From: Flavobacterium defluvii | Lineage (GTDB): Bacteria > Bacteroidota > Bacteroidia > Flavobacteriales > Flavobacteriaceae | DNA: 64,000 bases | Direction of reading: 5' to 3' | NCBI RefSeq assembly: GCF_900129555.1 | Contig: NZ_FQWC01000011.1 | Span: 62,001-126,000, forward strand | Notes under the pieces: generated by a model | What the model was told of the DNA's origin: nothing | Database searches by the model: none | Seen by the model: only the letters and a program-made list of their open reading frames with translations | Position numbers and translations under genes: made by a program | In this document: in pieces, positions 18,597 through 26,350 of the stretch | Layout of the letters: each line of letters opens with the position of its first letter | Numbering within the stretch: position 1 is the stretch's first letter

Positions 18597-19286
18597 ATGA
18601 GAAAACTAGTATTATTTTTAACAATCATGTTTATGACTATGTCTTACGGCCAGGAAACCAAACAAATACCTCAAATTAATGTAAATGGAGAAGGAAAAGT
18701 AAAAGTAGCGCCAGATCAGGTTTGTATTTCAGCTACAGTTGAAACAAAAGGGAATAATGCTAAAGACGTCAAAAAACAAAATGACGAAAAAATAGACGCG
18801 GTTTTAAAATTCATTAAAAAAATGAATCTTCCAGCTGCTGATTTCAAAACTAAACAAGTTGCTCTTAATCCACAATACGATTACGAGAAAAAGAAAACAA
18901 GCTACAATGCAACACAAACTGTAGAAATTGTTTTAAAAGATTTGTCTAAATATGACGAATTAATGGAAGGTTTAGTTCAACAAGGAATTAACCGTATTGA
19001 CAGAGTTTCTTTTGAATCTTCAAAATTAACTTCATTACAATCAGAAGCCAGAAAATTAGCAATGAAAGATGCTAAAGCAAAAGCAGAAGATTATGTTTCT
19101 GTATTAGGACAAAAAGTTGGTAAAGCCTATGTGATTTCAGATAATTCACAAATTTATCACCCACAGCCAATGTATGCGGCAATGAAATCAATGGCTGCAG
19201 ATAATGCAGAATCAGCAAACGAAACTTTAGCAATTGGCGAAATCGAAATCACTGCAAATGTAAGTGTGAGCTTTATTCTAGATTAA
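18597..19286 (+). CDS. SIMPL-domain protein (DUF541), periplasmic
   Basis: 229 residues. A signal peptide of about 19 residues (ending SYGQ) leads into the SIMPL/DUF541 domain, marked by the NVNGEGKVKVAPDQ start and repeated amphipathic segments. Related BP26/OMP28 proteins form large oligomeric rings; others affect oxidative-stress tolerance, but no enzyme activity is established. It follows the rhomboid gene on the same strand and ends before a strong terminator, so the two may share a transcript. Confidence 0.85.
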   Translation: MRKLVLFLTIMFMTMSYGQETKQIPQINVNGEGKVKVAPDQVCISATVETKGNNAKDVKKQNDEKIDAVLKFIKKMNLPAADFKTKQVALNPQYDYEKKKTSYNATQTVEIVLKDLSKYDELMEGLVQQGINRIDRVSFESSKLTSLQSEARKLAMKDAKAKAEDYVSVLGQKVGKAYVISDNSQIYHPQPMYAAMKSMAADNAESANETLAIGEIEITANVSVSFILD

Positions 19287-19309
19287 GTTTTTAAATCAAA
19301 ATAGTTAAG

Positions 19310-19352
19310 AATCCAAATTCCGGTTTTACAATCGGGATTTGGATTTTTTTTT
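19310..19352 (+). terminator. Terminator after the SIMPL gene
   Basis: A 13-bp stem (19310-19322 with 19333-19345, one G-T pair) is followed by nine T. Confidence 0.85.
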
Positions 19353-19535
19353 ATACTATTATGAAGAAAAAAAATGACCGGATTATTTAGCGGTATTTCG
19401 TTAGCCTTTTTATCTATTGCGAAATGAAGTTGCTGCTTGAATTATTTGAAATGTTTAAATTGTTGATTTATAGTTCATTATGAAAAGGGAATGATTTTAG
19501 AATATCATAACTTTGAATTATTAAATCAATTAAAA

Positions 19536-20492
19536 ATGAAAAATAGAAGAACATTCCTTAAGCAGACAGGTCTTGTAAGTTTAGCAACTTTATTGCCTAT
19601 AAATTCATTATTTGCCGGTGATTTAAAAACAAATGAATTAGCAGGCAATGAAAACTCTGTTAGCAAATGGGCAGACGGATCACGTTTGGTAGTATCAATA
19701 TCCATGCAGTTTGAAGCTGGAGGACAGCCCGTAAATTCAGAAAGCCCTTTTCCTCAAAATATGCAAAAAGGATTTGTTGACCTTCCTGGCGAAACCTGGT
19801 ATCAATACGGTTACAAAGAAGGAATTCCGAGAATGCTCGATAATTGGGATAAATTTGGAATAAAAGTTACCTCGCACATGGTTGGTTCTGCAGTTTTAAA
19901 AAATCCGGCTCTTGCTAAAGAAATTGTAGAAAGAGGACATGAAGCAGCAGCACATGGCATGAATTGGTCAACACAATATTCTATGGATTATGAAACAGAA
20001 AAAAAGTTTATCAAAGATGGGGCAGATGCAATTAAAAAGGTCACGGGTTTTGATCCGGTTGGTTATAATGCAAATTGGCTGAGACGTGGTCCCAATACAT
20101 TAGAAATTTTGCAGGAATTAGGTTTTAAATATCATATTGATGATTTAAGTCGCGATGAGCCATTTTTGATAAAAGTAAAAGAAAAAGATTTTGCAGTTGT
20201 ACCATATACAATTCGCTGCAATGATATTGTACTAATTGAAGGAAAGAATTTTAGCGCAGATCAGTTTGCACGACAGGTAATAATGGAATTTGACCAGCTT
20301 TATAAAGAGTCTGAAAATAAACGTAGACAAATGTCTATCAGTTTTCATGATCGTATAGGAGGAACACCTCAAATGGTAGCAGCAGCTACAGAAATTATCA
20401 CCTATATACAAAAACATAAAGGTGTTAGTTTTAGACGAAAAGATGAGATTGCCAAAATGGCTTATAATGATAAAAGTATCTTACGGGAATGA
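19536..20492 (+). CDS. Polysaccharide deacetylase-family protein with Tat-like signal
   Basis: 318 residues from ATG 19536. The frame opens 15 codons earlier, but this Met begins a twin-arginine leader (KNRRTFLKQTG, then a hydrophobic stretch ending FAGD). The NodB-like domain follows the PuuE/PgdA subtype: the first motif reads SMQFEAGG, the middle motif HEAAAHGMNWS has the metal His pair, and YNANWLRRGPNT and SFHDRIGG come later. Family members remove acetyl or formyl groups from sugars or allantoin-like compounds. The usual metal Asp of the first motif is not evident, so activity is uncertain. The gene appears to be alone. Confidence 0.8.
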   Translation: MKNRRTFLKQTGLVSLATLLPINSLFAGDLKTNELAGNENSVSKWADGSRLVVSISMQFEAGGQPVNSESPFPQNMQKGFVDLPGETWYQYGYKEGIPRMLDNWDKFGIKVTSHMVGSAVLKNPALAKEIVERGHEAAAHGMNWSTQYSMDYETEKKFIKDGADAIKKVTGFDPVGYNANWLRRGPNTLEILQELGFKYHIDDLSRDEPFLIKVKEKDFAVVPYTIRCNDIVLIEGKNFSADQFARQVIMEFDQLYKESENKRRQMSISFHDRIGGTPQMVAAATEIITYIQKHKGVSFRRKDEIAKMAYNDKSILRE

Positions 20493-20523
20493 TTTACTTT
20501 TTAAATTGATATTACAGATATAG

Positions 20524-20551
20524 GAATGATTTAATACTTTTTAAATCATTC
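20524..20551. terminator. Convergent terminator hairpin
   Basis: GAATGATTTA and TAAATCATTC (10-bp stem) lie between the two convergent genes and reach into the stop region of the minus-strand lipoprotein. Confidence 0.6.
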
Positions 20552-21019
20552 TTTGTTTTCAAGCTGCACATTAAATTTACCATAAAAAGGATTCTCAGCC
20601 ATTTGTGAATGTCCAATTACTAGTAAATAATCCCCCTTTTGTTTCAATTGGATTTTTAAATCCATTCCAAAAGGACCATCCGAAGTTTTATCAGGAAATA
20701 TAATTTGGTTGAAACGAATGTTTCCTTTACCGGTACTTGGTGTAATTTGTGCTTTTAATTCGCCCGATTTTTCATTTTTAAATTTTACATAAACTCTTGA
20801 ATTAAGAGAATCTATCGAACCCTCGGCTGTATATAAACCGTTCTTATTTAAAGAATTCATGAAAATAGTGTCACCTATTTGTTTGTTCTCTATTTCATTA
20901 TCTATCTTGGCCGGTTTTGTATTAACTGAATCTTGAGTAATAACAGATACACTTTTGTTTTCCTTTTGCTGGCATGAAAAATGGAAAATAGCGATTAATA
21001 GCATTGAAAATTTTTTCAT
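20546..21019 (-). CDS. Small lipoprotein of unknown function
   Basis: 157 residues from ATG 21019, chosen because MKKFSMLLIAIFHFSC forms a lipoprotein signal with the lipid-carrying Cys soon after; the frame opens 9 codons further up. The mature part starts with a Lys/Ser/Asp-rich linker, then a compact beta-rich domain ending GKFNVQLENKE. The latter resembles periplasmic inhibitor-like beta-sandwich proteins, but I do not recognise a named family. No neighbour points to a role. Confidence 0.65.
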   Translation of the reverse strand: MKKFSMLLIAIFHFSCQQKENKSVSVITQDSVNTKPAKIDNEIENKQIGDTIFMNSLNKNGLYTAEGSIDSLNSRVYVKFKNEKSGELKAQITPSTGKGNIRFNQIIFPDKTSDGPFGMDLKIQLKQKGDYLLVIGHSQMAENPFYGKFNVQLENKE

Positions 21020-21224
21020 AGTTATATTTTTTAATAAGTATTTCAAATTTATGCCTTCTTAGTTAATTATAGTTACATAATACAGGTTGTATTTTGTAAG
21101 ATATAAACATAAATCCCATCATTAATTTCAATTAAACAATACAATTAAAGATTAATTATAAAAAGCTATCTCATTTTTGTGCTCTAATAATAAGAAAAAA
21201 ACTATTTTTTGATTTAAAAAGTAT

Positions 21225-21252
21225 TTTGACAATCATTTTTATATTAATTTTG
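21225..21252 (+). promoter_or_regulatory. Promoter of the LuxR-type regulator
   Basis: TTTG at 21225-21228 and TAATTTTG at 21245-21252 match the Bacteroidota -33 and -7 elements. The -7 box touches the dyad at 21253. Confidence 0.55.
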
Positions 21253-21269
21253 TTTAGACCAATTCTAAA
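21253..21269 (+). promoter_or_regulatory. Candidate iron-repressor operator, TTTAGA-N5-TCTAAA
   Basis: A perfect 6-bp dyad with a 5-nt spacer lies directly after the -7 box and 8 bp before the start codon. The same dyad precedes the siderophore operon at 22048. Which repressor binds (Fur or DtxR/IdeR type) is not shown by the sequence. Confidence 0.55.
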
Positions 21270-21277
21270 TAATAAAA

Positions 21278-21904
21278 ATGAAAAATTTTCTTATTGCCGA
21301 TTCTGAAAACCTGCACATAATTGGATTGAGGCACACGCTTAAAAAGTTGGTAAAAGCACCTAACCTGAAAGTAGTAAATTCAAGAGAAGACTTGTTTAAA
21401 TATTTGGATAAAAATGATGTGGAATGCCTGATTATTGACCCCAATAATATTTTTTTGTTTTATGATGATGATTTGAAGATTATTAAAAAAAATTATCCGG
21501 CATGTAAAATAATAATCTTATCGTATTTCAAAAATAAACAAACGATTGACAGTTTCCTAAAAGATAATATAAATGGTTTTATATCAAAAGATTGTGAAGA
21601 ACAAACTATTTATAATGCTTTATACAAAATCCAGAATGGGGAACGCTATTTATGTCCCAAAACTTTAAATACCTTTCTCGATGTTTTCGCTTTACCAACT
21701 CCGCAAAGTGATGAAAAACTTACCTTAAGAGAGTTTGAAATTTTAAAACAAATTGCAAAAGGCAACAATGGCAAAAATATCGCATCGCAGCTTTTTATTA
21801 GTATCCATACCTTCAGGACACACAGGAAAAATATAATGAAAAAGACCGGCAGGCATACTACTTCTGAACTGATTCTCTACGCTTTAGAAAATAAAATAAA
21901 GTAA
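21278..21904 (+). CDS. LuxR/NarL-type response regulator
   Basis: 208 residues: an N-terminal receiver-like domain (~1-120) with the phospho-acceptor candidate Asp in LIIDPNN, and a C-terminal GerE-type HTH (~140-205, LTLREFEILKQIAKG then FISIHTFRTHRKNIMKK). The acidic pocket reads ADSE rather than the usual paired Asp, and the conserved Lys region is not typical, so phosphorylation may be weak or absent. No kinase gene is adjacent. It stands 172 bp upstream of the siderophore operon and shares its upstream dyad, so co-regulation by iron and a role in controlling the operon are inferences. Confidence 0.85.
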   Translation: MKNFLIADSENLHIIGLRHTLKKLVKAPNLKVVNSREDLFKYLDKNDVECLIIDPNNIFLFYDDDLKIIKKNYPACKIIILSYFKNKQTIDSFLKDNINGFISKDCEEQTIYNALYKIQNGERYLCPKTLNTFLDVFALPTPQSDEKLTLREFEILKQIAKGNNGKNIASQLFISIHTFRTHRKNIMKKTGRHTTSELILYALENKIK

Positions 21905-22004
21905 TTTTCGTATAATTTAATAATATTTTATGCTTTATTTCCTACTATAGTTGAGGTATTTTCTGTACCTCAATTATAGAAATATTTTTCCCTTTTTTAT
22001 GGTA

Positions 22005-22035
22005 TTGATTTAATTTTCGTACAAATCTACATTTG
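22005..22035 (+). promoter_or_regulatory. Promoter of the siderophore operon
   Basis: TTG at 22005 and TACATTTG at 22028-22035 fit the -33 and TAnnTTTG -7 elements with 20 nt between them. Confidence 0.55.
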
Positions 22036-22047
22036 TCAAATATATTC

Positions 22048-22064
22048 TTTAGAACCAATCTAAA
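22048..22064 (+). promoter_or_regulatory. Candidate iron-repressor operator of the siderophore operon
   Basis: TTTAGA-N5-TCTAAA, arms identical to the dyad at 21253, lies about 13 bp past the -7 box and 12 bp before the first start codon. Binding there would block transcription. Confidence 0.6.
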
Positions 22065-22076
22065 TAAATACCACAA

Positions 22077-23609
22077 ATGGAGGCACAAGAAAAATTAGAT
22101 ACAATAATGCACGAAGTCATAATTGACAATACGCACCATAAACATGTCTTTTCGAATAATATTGAATCGATCGGGATTTATAAGAAAAGCATGAAAAAAG
22201 CAATTAAAGCAATTGGAAATCATTTAAAAGAAAGAAATACCCCATTTACAGGAAACAGCATTTCGACAATTAAGAAAAAAATTGACAATATCCATCTCGA
22301 AGAAAATAAGAAAGGCAAAAGTCTGGATTATGTTCTGGACGAATTAAAAGATATTTATTTAGACGATTGCATTCATTTTCATAATCCTAAATACATAGCA
22401 CATCTTAACTGTCCAATTCTAACACCGACACTTGTCGCTGAGGCTTTTATATCATCGTTGAATTCTTCAATGGATACCTATGATCAAAGTACTGGTGGTA
22501 CTTTTATCGAACTAAAATTGGTCGATTGGACAATTGATAAACTGGGATATCCTGAAAATGCCGACGGAATTTTTACCAGTGGAGGAACTCAGTCAAACAT
22601 GATGGGATTGCTTTTGGCAAGGGATCATTACATCAAAAAGCATTATGCAATTGATCCAAAAATGGACGGAATTCCTGCTGAAGCTTCAAAATTCAGAATT
22701 TTATGTTCAGAAGTAAGTCATTTTAGTTTAAAGAAAAATTTAAGTCTTTTAGGTTTAGGACAAAATGCCGTAGTTCCCGTTGCTGTTGATCCTGATTTTA
22801 AGATGAACGTAAGTGCTTTAAAAAAGGTAATTCAGCAGCAAAAAGATTTAGGAAATATTCCAATTGCAATTGTTGGAACGGCAGGAACAACTGATTTTGG
22901 TTCTATAGATCCGTTGGCAGAAATTGCTTCTGTTGCCAATGAAAATGATATTTGGTTTCATGTGGATGCAGCTTATGGCGGAGGCTTATTAATTAGTAAT
23001 CTTTATAAAGAAAAATTAGACGGAATCGAATTATCAGATTCTGTTACAATAGATTATCATAAAACTTTTTATCAGCCGGTAAGTTCAAGCGGCTTTTTTA
23101 TGAGAGATAAATCCTTTGTTGATTACATCAAATATCACTCTGATTATCTGAATTCTAAAGAACAGGAAGACGAAGGAATTCCAAACATGGTAAAGAAATC
23201 AATCCAGACAACACGTCGTTTTGATGCGTTAAAACTATGGTTTACGCTGAGAATGATAGGAACAGAAGGTTTGAGTTCATATATGGAAAAAGCCATTGCC
23301 AATGCCCAGTTCACGGCGGATTTATTAAGAAACAGAGATGATTTCGAAATAATTCATAAACCGGAAATCAGTGCAGTAGTGTTTCGTTATACACCTTTTA
23401 CCGGAAATGAAAATTCGTACTGCGAAATCAACAGTTACATTCGAAAAGCCATTTTTAATGAAGGTAAAGCCATTATTACCAGTACAAAAGTCTACAATGA
23501 AGTATTTCTCAAATTCACATTATTAAATCCTTTAACAACTCCAAAAGATATCGAAGAAGTAATCGATTTGATCGTGTATCACGGAAATGAATATTCATTA
23601 AAAAATTAA
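22077..23609 (+). CDS. PLP-dependent lysine/ornithine decarboxylase of siderophore synthesis (DesA-like)
   Basis: 510 residues of the group II PLP decarboxylase family. The PLP Lys is in DYHKTFYQP; the cofactor Asp and Ala are in FHVDAAYGGG; SGGTQSNMMG holds the phosphate. The family includes DesA and BibA, which decarboxylate L-lysine to cadaverine, and diaminobutyrate or aromatic decarboxylases. Adjacent N-hydroxylase and NIS synthetase genes make a diamine-forming role likely. It is the first gene of the operon; the hydroxylase begins 6 bp after its stop. Lysine versus ornithine cannot be decided from the sequence. Confidence 0.85.
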   Translation: MEAQEKLDTIMHEVIIDNTHHKHVFSNNIESIGIYKKSMKKAIKAIGNHLKERNTPFTGNSISTIKKKIDNIHLEENKKGKSLDYVLDELKDIYLDDCIHFHNPKYIAHLNCPILTPTLVAEAFISSLNSSMDTYDQSTGGTFIELKLVDWTIDKLGYPENADGIFTSGGTQSNMMGLLLARDHYIKKHYAIDPKMDGIPAEASKFRILCSEVSHFSLKKNLSLLGLGQNAVVPVAVDPDFKMNVSALKKVIQQQKDLGNIPIAIVGTAGTTDFGSIDPLAEIASVANENDIWFHVDAAYGGGLLISNLYKEKLDGIELSDSVTIDYHKTFYQPVSSSGFFMRDKSFVDYIKYHSDYLNSKEQEDEGIPNMVKKSIQTTRRFDALKLWFTLRMIGTEGLSSYMEKAIANAQFTADLLRNRDDFEIIHKPEISAVVFRYTPFTGNENSYCEINSYIRKAIFNEGKAIITSTKVYNEVFLKFTLLNPLTTPKDIEEVIDLIVYHGNEYSLKN

Positions 23610-23615
23610 AATAAA

Positions 23616-24947
23616 ATGCAAAACAAAATATACGATTTCATCGCTGTTGGAGTTGGACCTTTCAATTTAAGTCTGGCTTGTTTAACGGCTCCAATTGAAA
23701 ATCTTGAAGGATTATTTTTTGATAAAAATGAATCTTTCAACTGGCATCCGGGAATGTTGATGCAGGACACGACTTTACAAATTCCGTTTTTGGCTGATTT
23801 AGTGACTTTGGCTGATCCTACGAGTCCGTTTAGTTTTTTGAATTATATCAAAGAACAAGGGAAAATATATTCGTTTTATATTCGTGAAAACTTCTTGCTG
23901 TTAAGAAACGAATACAATCAATATTGTCAATGGGCGATTAAAAAGTTACCAAACATTCATTTTAATACAGAAGTTAAAGTAATTGAATACGATGAAAATC
24001 AACAGCTTTATTTTGTAACAACGTTTTCTTCTAAAACAAATGCTGAAACGATTTACAAAACCAAAAAGATTGTTTTAGGAACGGGAACGGCTCCGCATAT
24101 TCCAAAATCTTGTCAATCATTAAAAGGAAAAGCAATTCATTCTTCAGCTTATATTCAGAATAAAGCGGAACTGCAAAAACAAAAATCGATTACCGTTTTG
24201 GGAAGCGGACAGAGTGCTGCTGAGGTTTTCAACGATTTATTACAGGAAATTGATGTTTATGGTTATCAGTTAAACTGGATTACAAGATCGTCAAGGTTTT
24301 TTCCAATGGATTATAGCAAGTTAACCCTTGAGATGACTTCTCCGGAATACGTCGATTATTTCTACAATCTGCCTTCGGACAAAAGAGATCATTTGCTTAA
24401 AAACCAGAAATTATTGTACAAAGGAATCAATAAAGACTTGATTGCCACAATTTTCGATACCATTTACAGCAAAAAAGTAATTGGAGAAATTGATGTGAAT
24501 TTAAGAACCAACGCCGCCTGCACAAAAGCAATTTATAATGAAGAAAATCAATCTTTTGAGTTGGAATTACATCAGGTTGAACAAGATAAAAGATACCGCC
24601 ATAAGACCGAAGCCTTGGTTTTAGCAACGGGTTACGGATATAAATTGCCTCAGTTTTTAAAAGGAATTGCAAACCGAATTCAGTGGGACGAAAAAGGTCG
24701 TTTTGCCACAAACAGAAACTACACAATCGATAGTAATGGAAGTGAAATCTTCGTGCAAAATGCTGAATTACATACACATGGTTTTGTAACTCCAGATTTA
24801 GGAATGGCTTGTTACAGAAACTCTTATATCATTAAAGAAATAACCGGAGTTGAACATTATGCTATAGAAACCAAAATTGCATTTCAGGAATTTGGAGTTG
24901 CGGCAGCAGAAGTTATCGAATCTCCGGCATTTGAAATCATTGCATAA
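23616..24947 (+). CDS. FAD-dependent lysine/ornithine N-monooxygenase (DesB/IucD-like)
   Basis: 443 residues. The FAD site starts AVGVGPFNLSLA near the N-terminus, the NADPH site is VLGSGQSAAEVF near residue 195, and ATGYGYKLPQF near the end is the family's ATGY motif. The enzyme hydroxylates the terminal amine of cadaverine, lysine or ornithine, producing the hydroxylamine that becomes a hydroxamate iron ligand. It lies between the decarboxylase and the membrane acyltransferase with gaps of 6 and 2 bp, indicating translational coupling. Confidence 0.92.
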   Translation: MQNKIYDFIAVGVGPFNLSLACLTAPIENLEGLFFDKNESFNWHPGMLMQDTTLQIPFLADLVTLADPTSPFSFLNYIKEQGKIYSFYIRENFLLLRNEYNQYCQWAIKKLPNIHFNTEVKVIEYDENQQLYFVTTFSSKTNAETIYKTKKIVLGTGTAPHIPKSCQSLKGKAIHSSAYIQNKAELQKQKSITVLGSGQSAAEVFNDLLQEIDVYGYQLNWITRSSRFFPMDYSKLTLEMTSPEYVDYFYNLPSDKRDHLLKNQKLLYKGINKDLIATIFDTIYSKKVIGEIDVNLRTNAACTKAIYNEENQSFELELHQVEQDKRYRHKTEALVLATGYGYKLPQFLKGIANRIQWDEKGRFATNRNYTIDSNGSEIFVQNAELHTHGFVTPDLGMACYRNSYIIKEITGVEHYAIETKIAFQEFGVAAAEVIESPAFEIIA

Positions 24948-24949
24948 TT

Positions 24950-26065
24950 ATGGAAACAGTACAGCAAAAAAAGAGAGTTTTGGCAATTGATATTGCCAGA
25001 GGAATGAGTGTGATTTTTATGATGATGATTCACACGATGTTGATTTACGGAACAATTGAAACGCAGACTAAAACCGTTTTAGGCGAAATCATTTTATGGC
25101 TGAGCCGTGGTACGACTATGTTTTTAGTTAGTATGGGAATTTCATTTGTATTATCCAGAAGACAGACTTTTACAGCCGTTTGCAAAAGAGCTTTATACAT
25201 TTTGGCCATTGGTTACGGAATGAATTTTTTAAAATTTCTGGTTCCAGAATTCATTTTTGGCGGACTTCCGGAAGCGTTTGTTTCGGCCTATGGATTAAAA
25301 TCGGGAACGTTGGAAACCGGAGTTTTCTTTTTGCTTTTGGGCGATATTCTGCAGTTGGCAGGACTCACATTGTTTATTATGGGGCTTATCAATCATTTTA
25401 GCAAAAGCAAATATGTTCCGTTAATTGTGGCTTTGGCAATCATTTCCATTTCAAAAGAATTAAGCGGTTTTAGAATTGGAATTGTTGGTTTAGATTATAT
25501 CTGTGATTTACTTTTCAGCAATCAGTTTAATGTTTATTTCCCTCTTTTTCCGTGGAGTGCATTTATCTTAATCGGAATGTTTTTAGGAAGATGGTACAAA
25601 GAACTCAACGAAAATCAGGATGTGTTTTTTAAGAAAATGCTGTTTGTAGGTTTAGGTTTTATAGTTGTGGGAGGAATTTTAAACTTCTCAAATCCAGAAT
25701 ATCATTTTGGAGATTATTATCATTTAGGACCTGGCGGCAGTATTTTATTACTCGGAACAAATCTCGTTTTGTATTGGCTCATAAACCTTGTAGTAAATCT
25801 GTTTAAAGAAAATAATAAAGTATTCAAGTTATTGATTTTCTGTAGTAAACATGTCACAAGTTTATATGTAATTCAATGGGTTTTGATCAATTGGGGAATG
25901 TACGTTTTAGGTTTCTGGCAGCACGATCAATGGTTTGTTCTAAGCTTATTTCCAGTTGTAATTACATTAAGTATCTGCGTTCAGCTTGTTTATAATCTTA
26001 CCAAGGTTTTATTAAAAGCCAAATGGGACAACAGAAACAGCAATGAATTAATTGCTAATGGCTAA
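24950..26065 (+). CDS. Multi-pass membrane acyltransferase-like protein (heparan-glucosaminide acetyltransferase fold)
   Basis: 371 residues with about ten membrane segments. The N-terminus reads RVLAIDIARGMSVIFMMM followed by IHTM, the pattern (R..D..RG....M..IH) of the HGSNAT/DUF1624-type acyltransferase-3 relatives, with the conserved His in the first helix pair. Such proteins move acyl groups from cytoplasmic donors to exported substrates. Its start is 2 bp after the hydroxylase stop, so it belongs to the operon. Usual desferrioxamine/bisucaberin loci lack it. It may modify the siderophore or act in export; neither is shown. Confidence 0.75.
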   Translation: METVQQKKRVLAIDIARGMSVIFMMMIHTMLIYGTIETQTKTVLGEIILWLSRGTTMFLVSMGISFVLSRRQTFTAVCKRALYILAIGYGMNFLKFLVPEFIFGGLPEAFVSAYGLKSGTLETGVFFLLLGDILQLAGLTLFIMGLINHFSKSKYVPLIVALAIISISKELSGFRIGIVGLDYICDLLFSNQFNVYFPLFPWSAFILIGMFLGRWYKELNENQDVFFKKMLFVGLGFIVVGGILNFSNPEYHFGDYYHLGPGGSILLLGTNLVLYWLINLVVNLFKENNKVFKLLIFCSKHVTSLYVIQWVLINWGMYVLGFWQHDQWFVLSLFPVVITLSICVQLVYNLTKVLLKAKWDNRNSNELIANG

Positions 26066-26101
26066 ACATAGAATTTAATATCTACAAAGGTTTTATCGTA
26101 G

Positions 26102-26121
26102 AGGCGCACAGCAGTGCGTCT
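26102..26121. repeat. Short hairpin repeat
   Basis: AGGCGCAC and GTGCGTCT form an 8-bp stem with a 4-nt loop, a type of hairpin common between Bacteroidota genes. It opens the 285-bp gap before the GNAT-NIS gene. Confidence 0.4.
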
Positions 26122-26160
26122 TCGCAAAGTATTTCCACCAAGAATTGTTTAATTTATTTA

Positions 26161-26295
26161 AACACATAGAAACATAGATTTTATTAGATTGAGATCGAAG
26201 CATGTTTTAGAAAATCTAGATTTTTTCACATAGCTATGTGTTTTATTTGAAGTGAAACGCCTTTTTAAGCTATGAAAACTATGCTTCTATGTGTT
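26161..26295 (+). repeat. 135-bp inverted-repeat element, copy A
   Basis: 17-bp ends AACACATAGAAACATAG and its reverse complement (one mismatch) enclose a central dyad CACATAGCTATGTG and a GTGAAACGCC block. Copies B and C are at 56281 and 62753. This copy is inside the siderophore operon and does not encode protein. Confidence 0.75.
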
Positions 26296-26350
26296 TAAAT
26301 TACTCACAATGATTAAAATCTAAAATCAACAACCTAAAATCTAAAATCAA

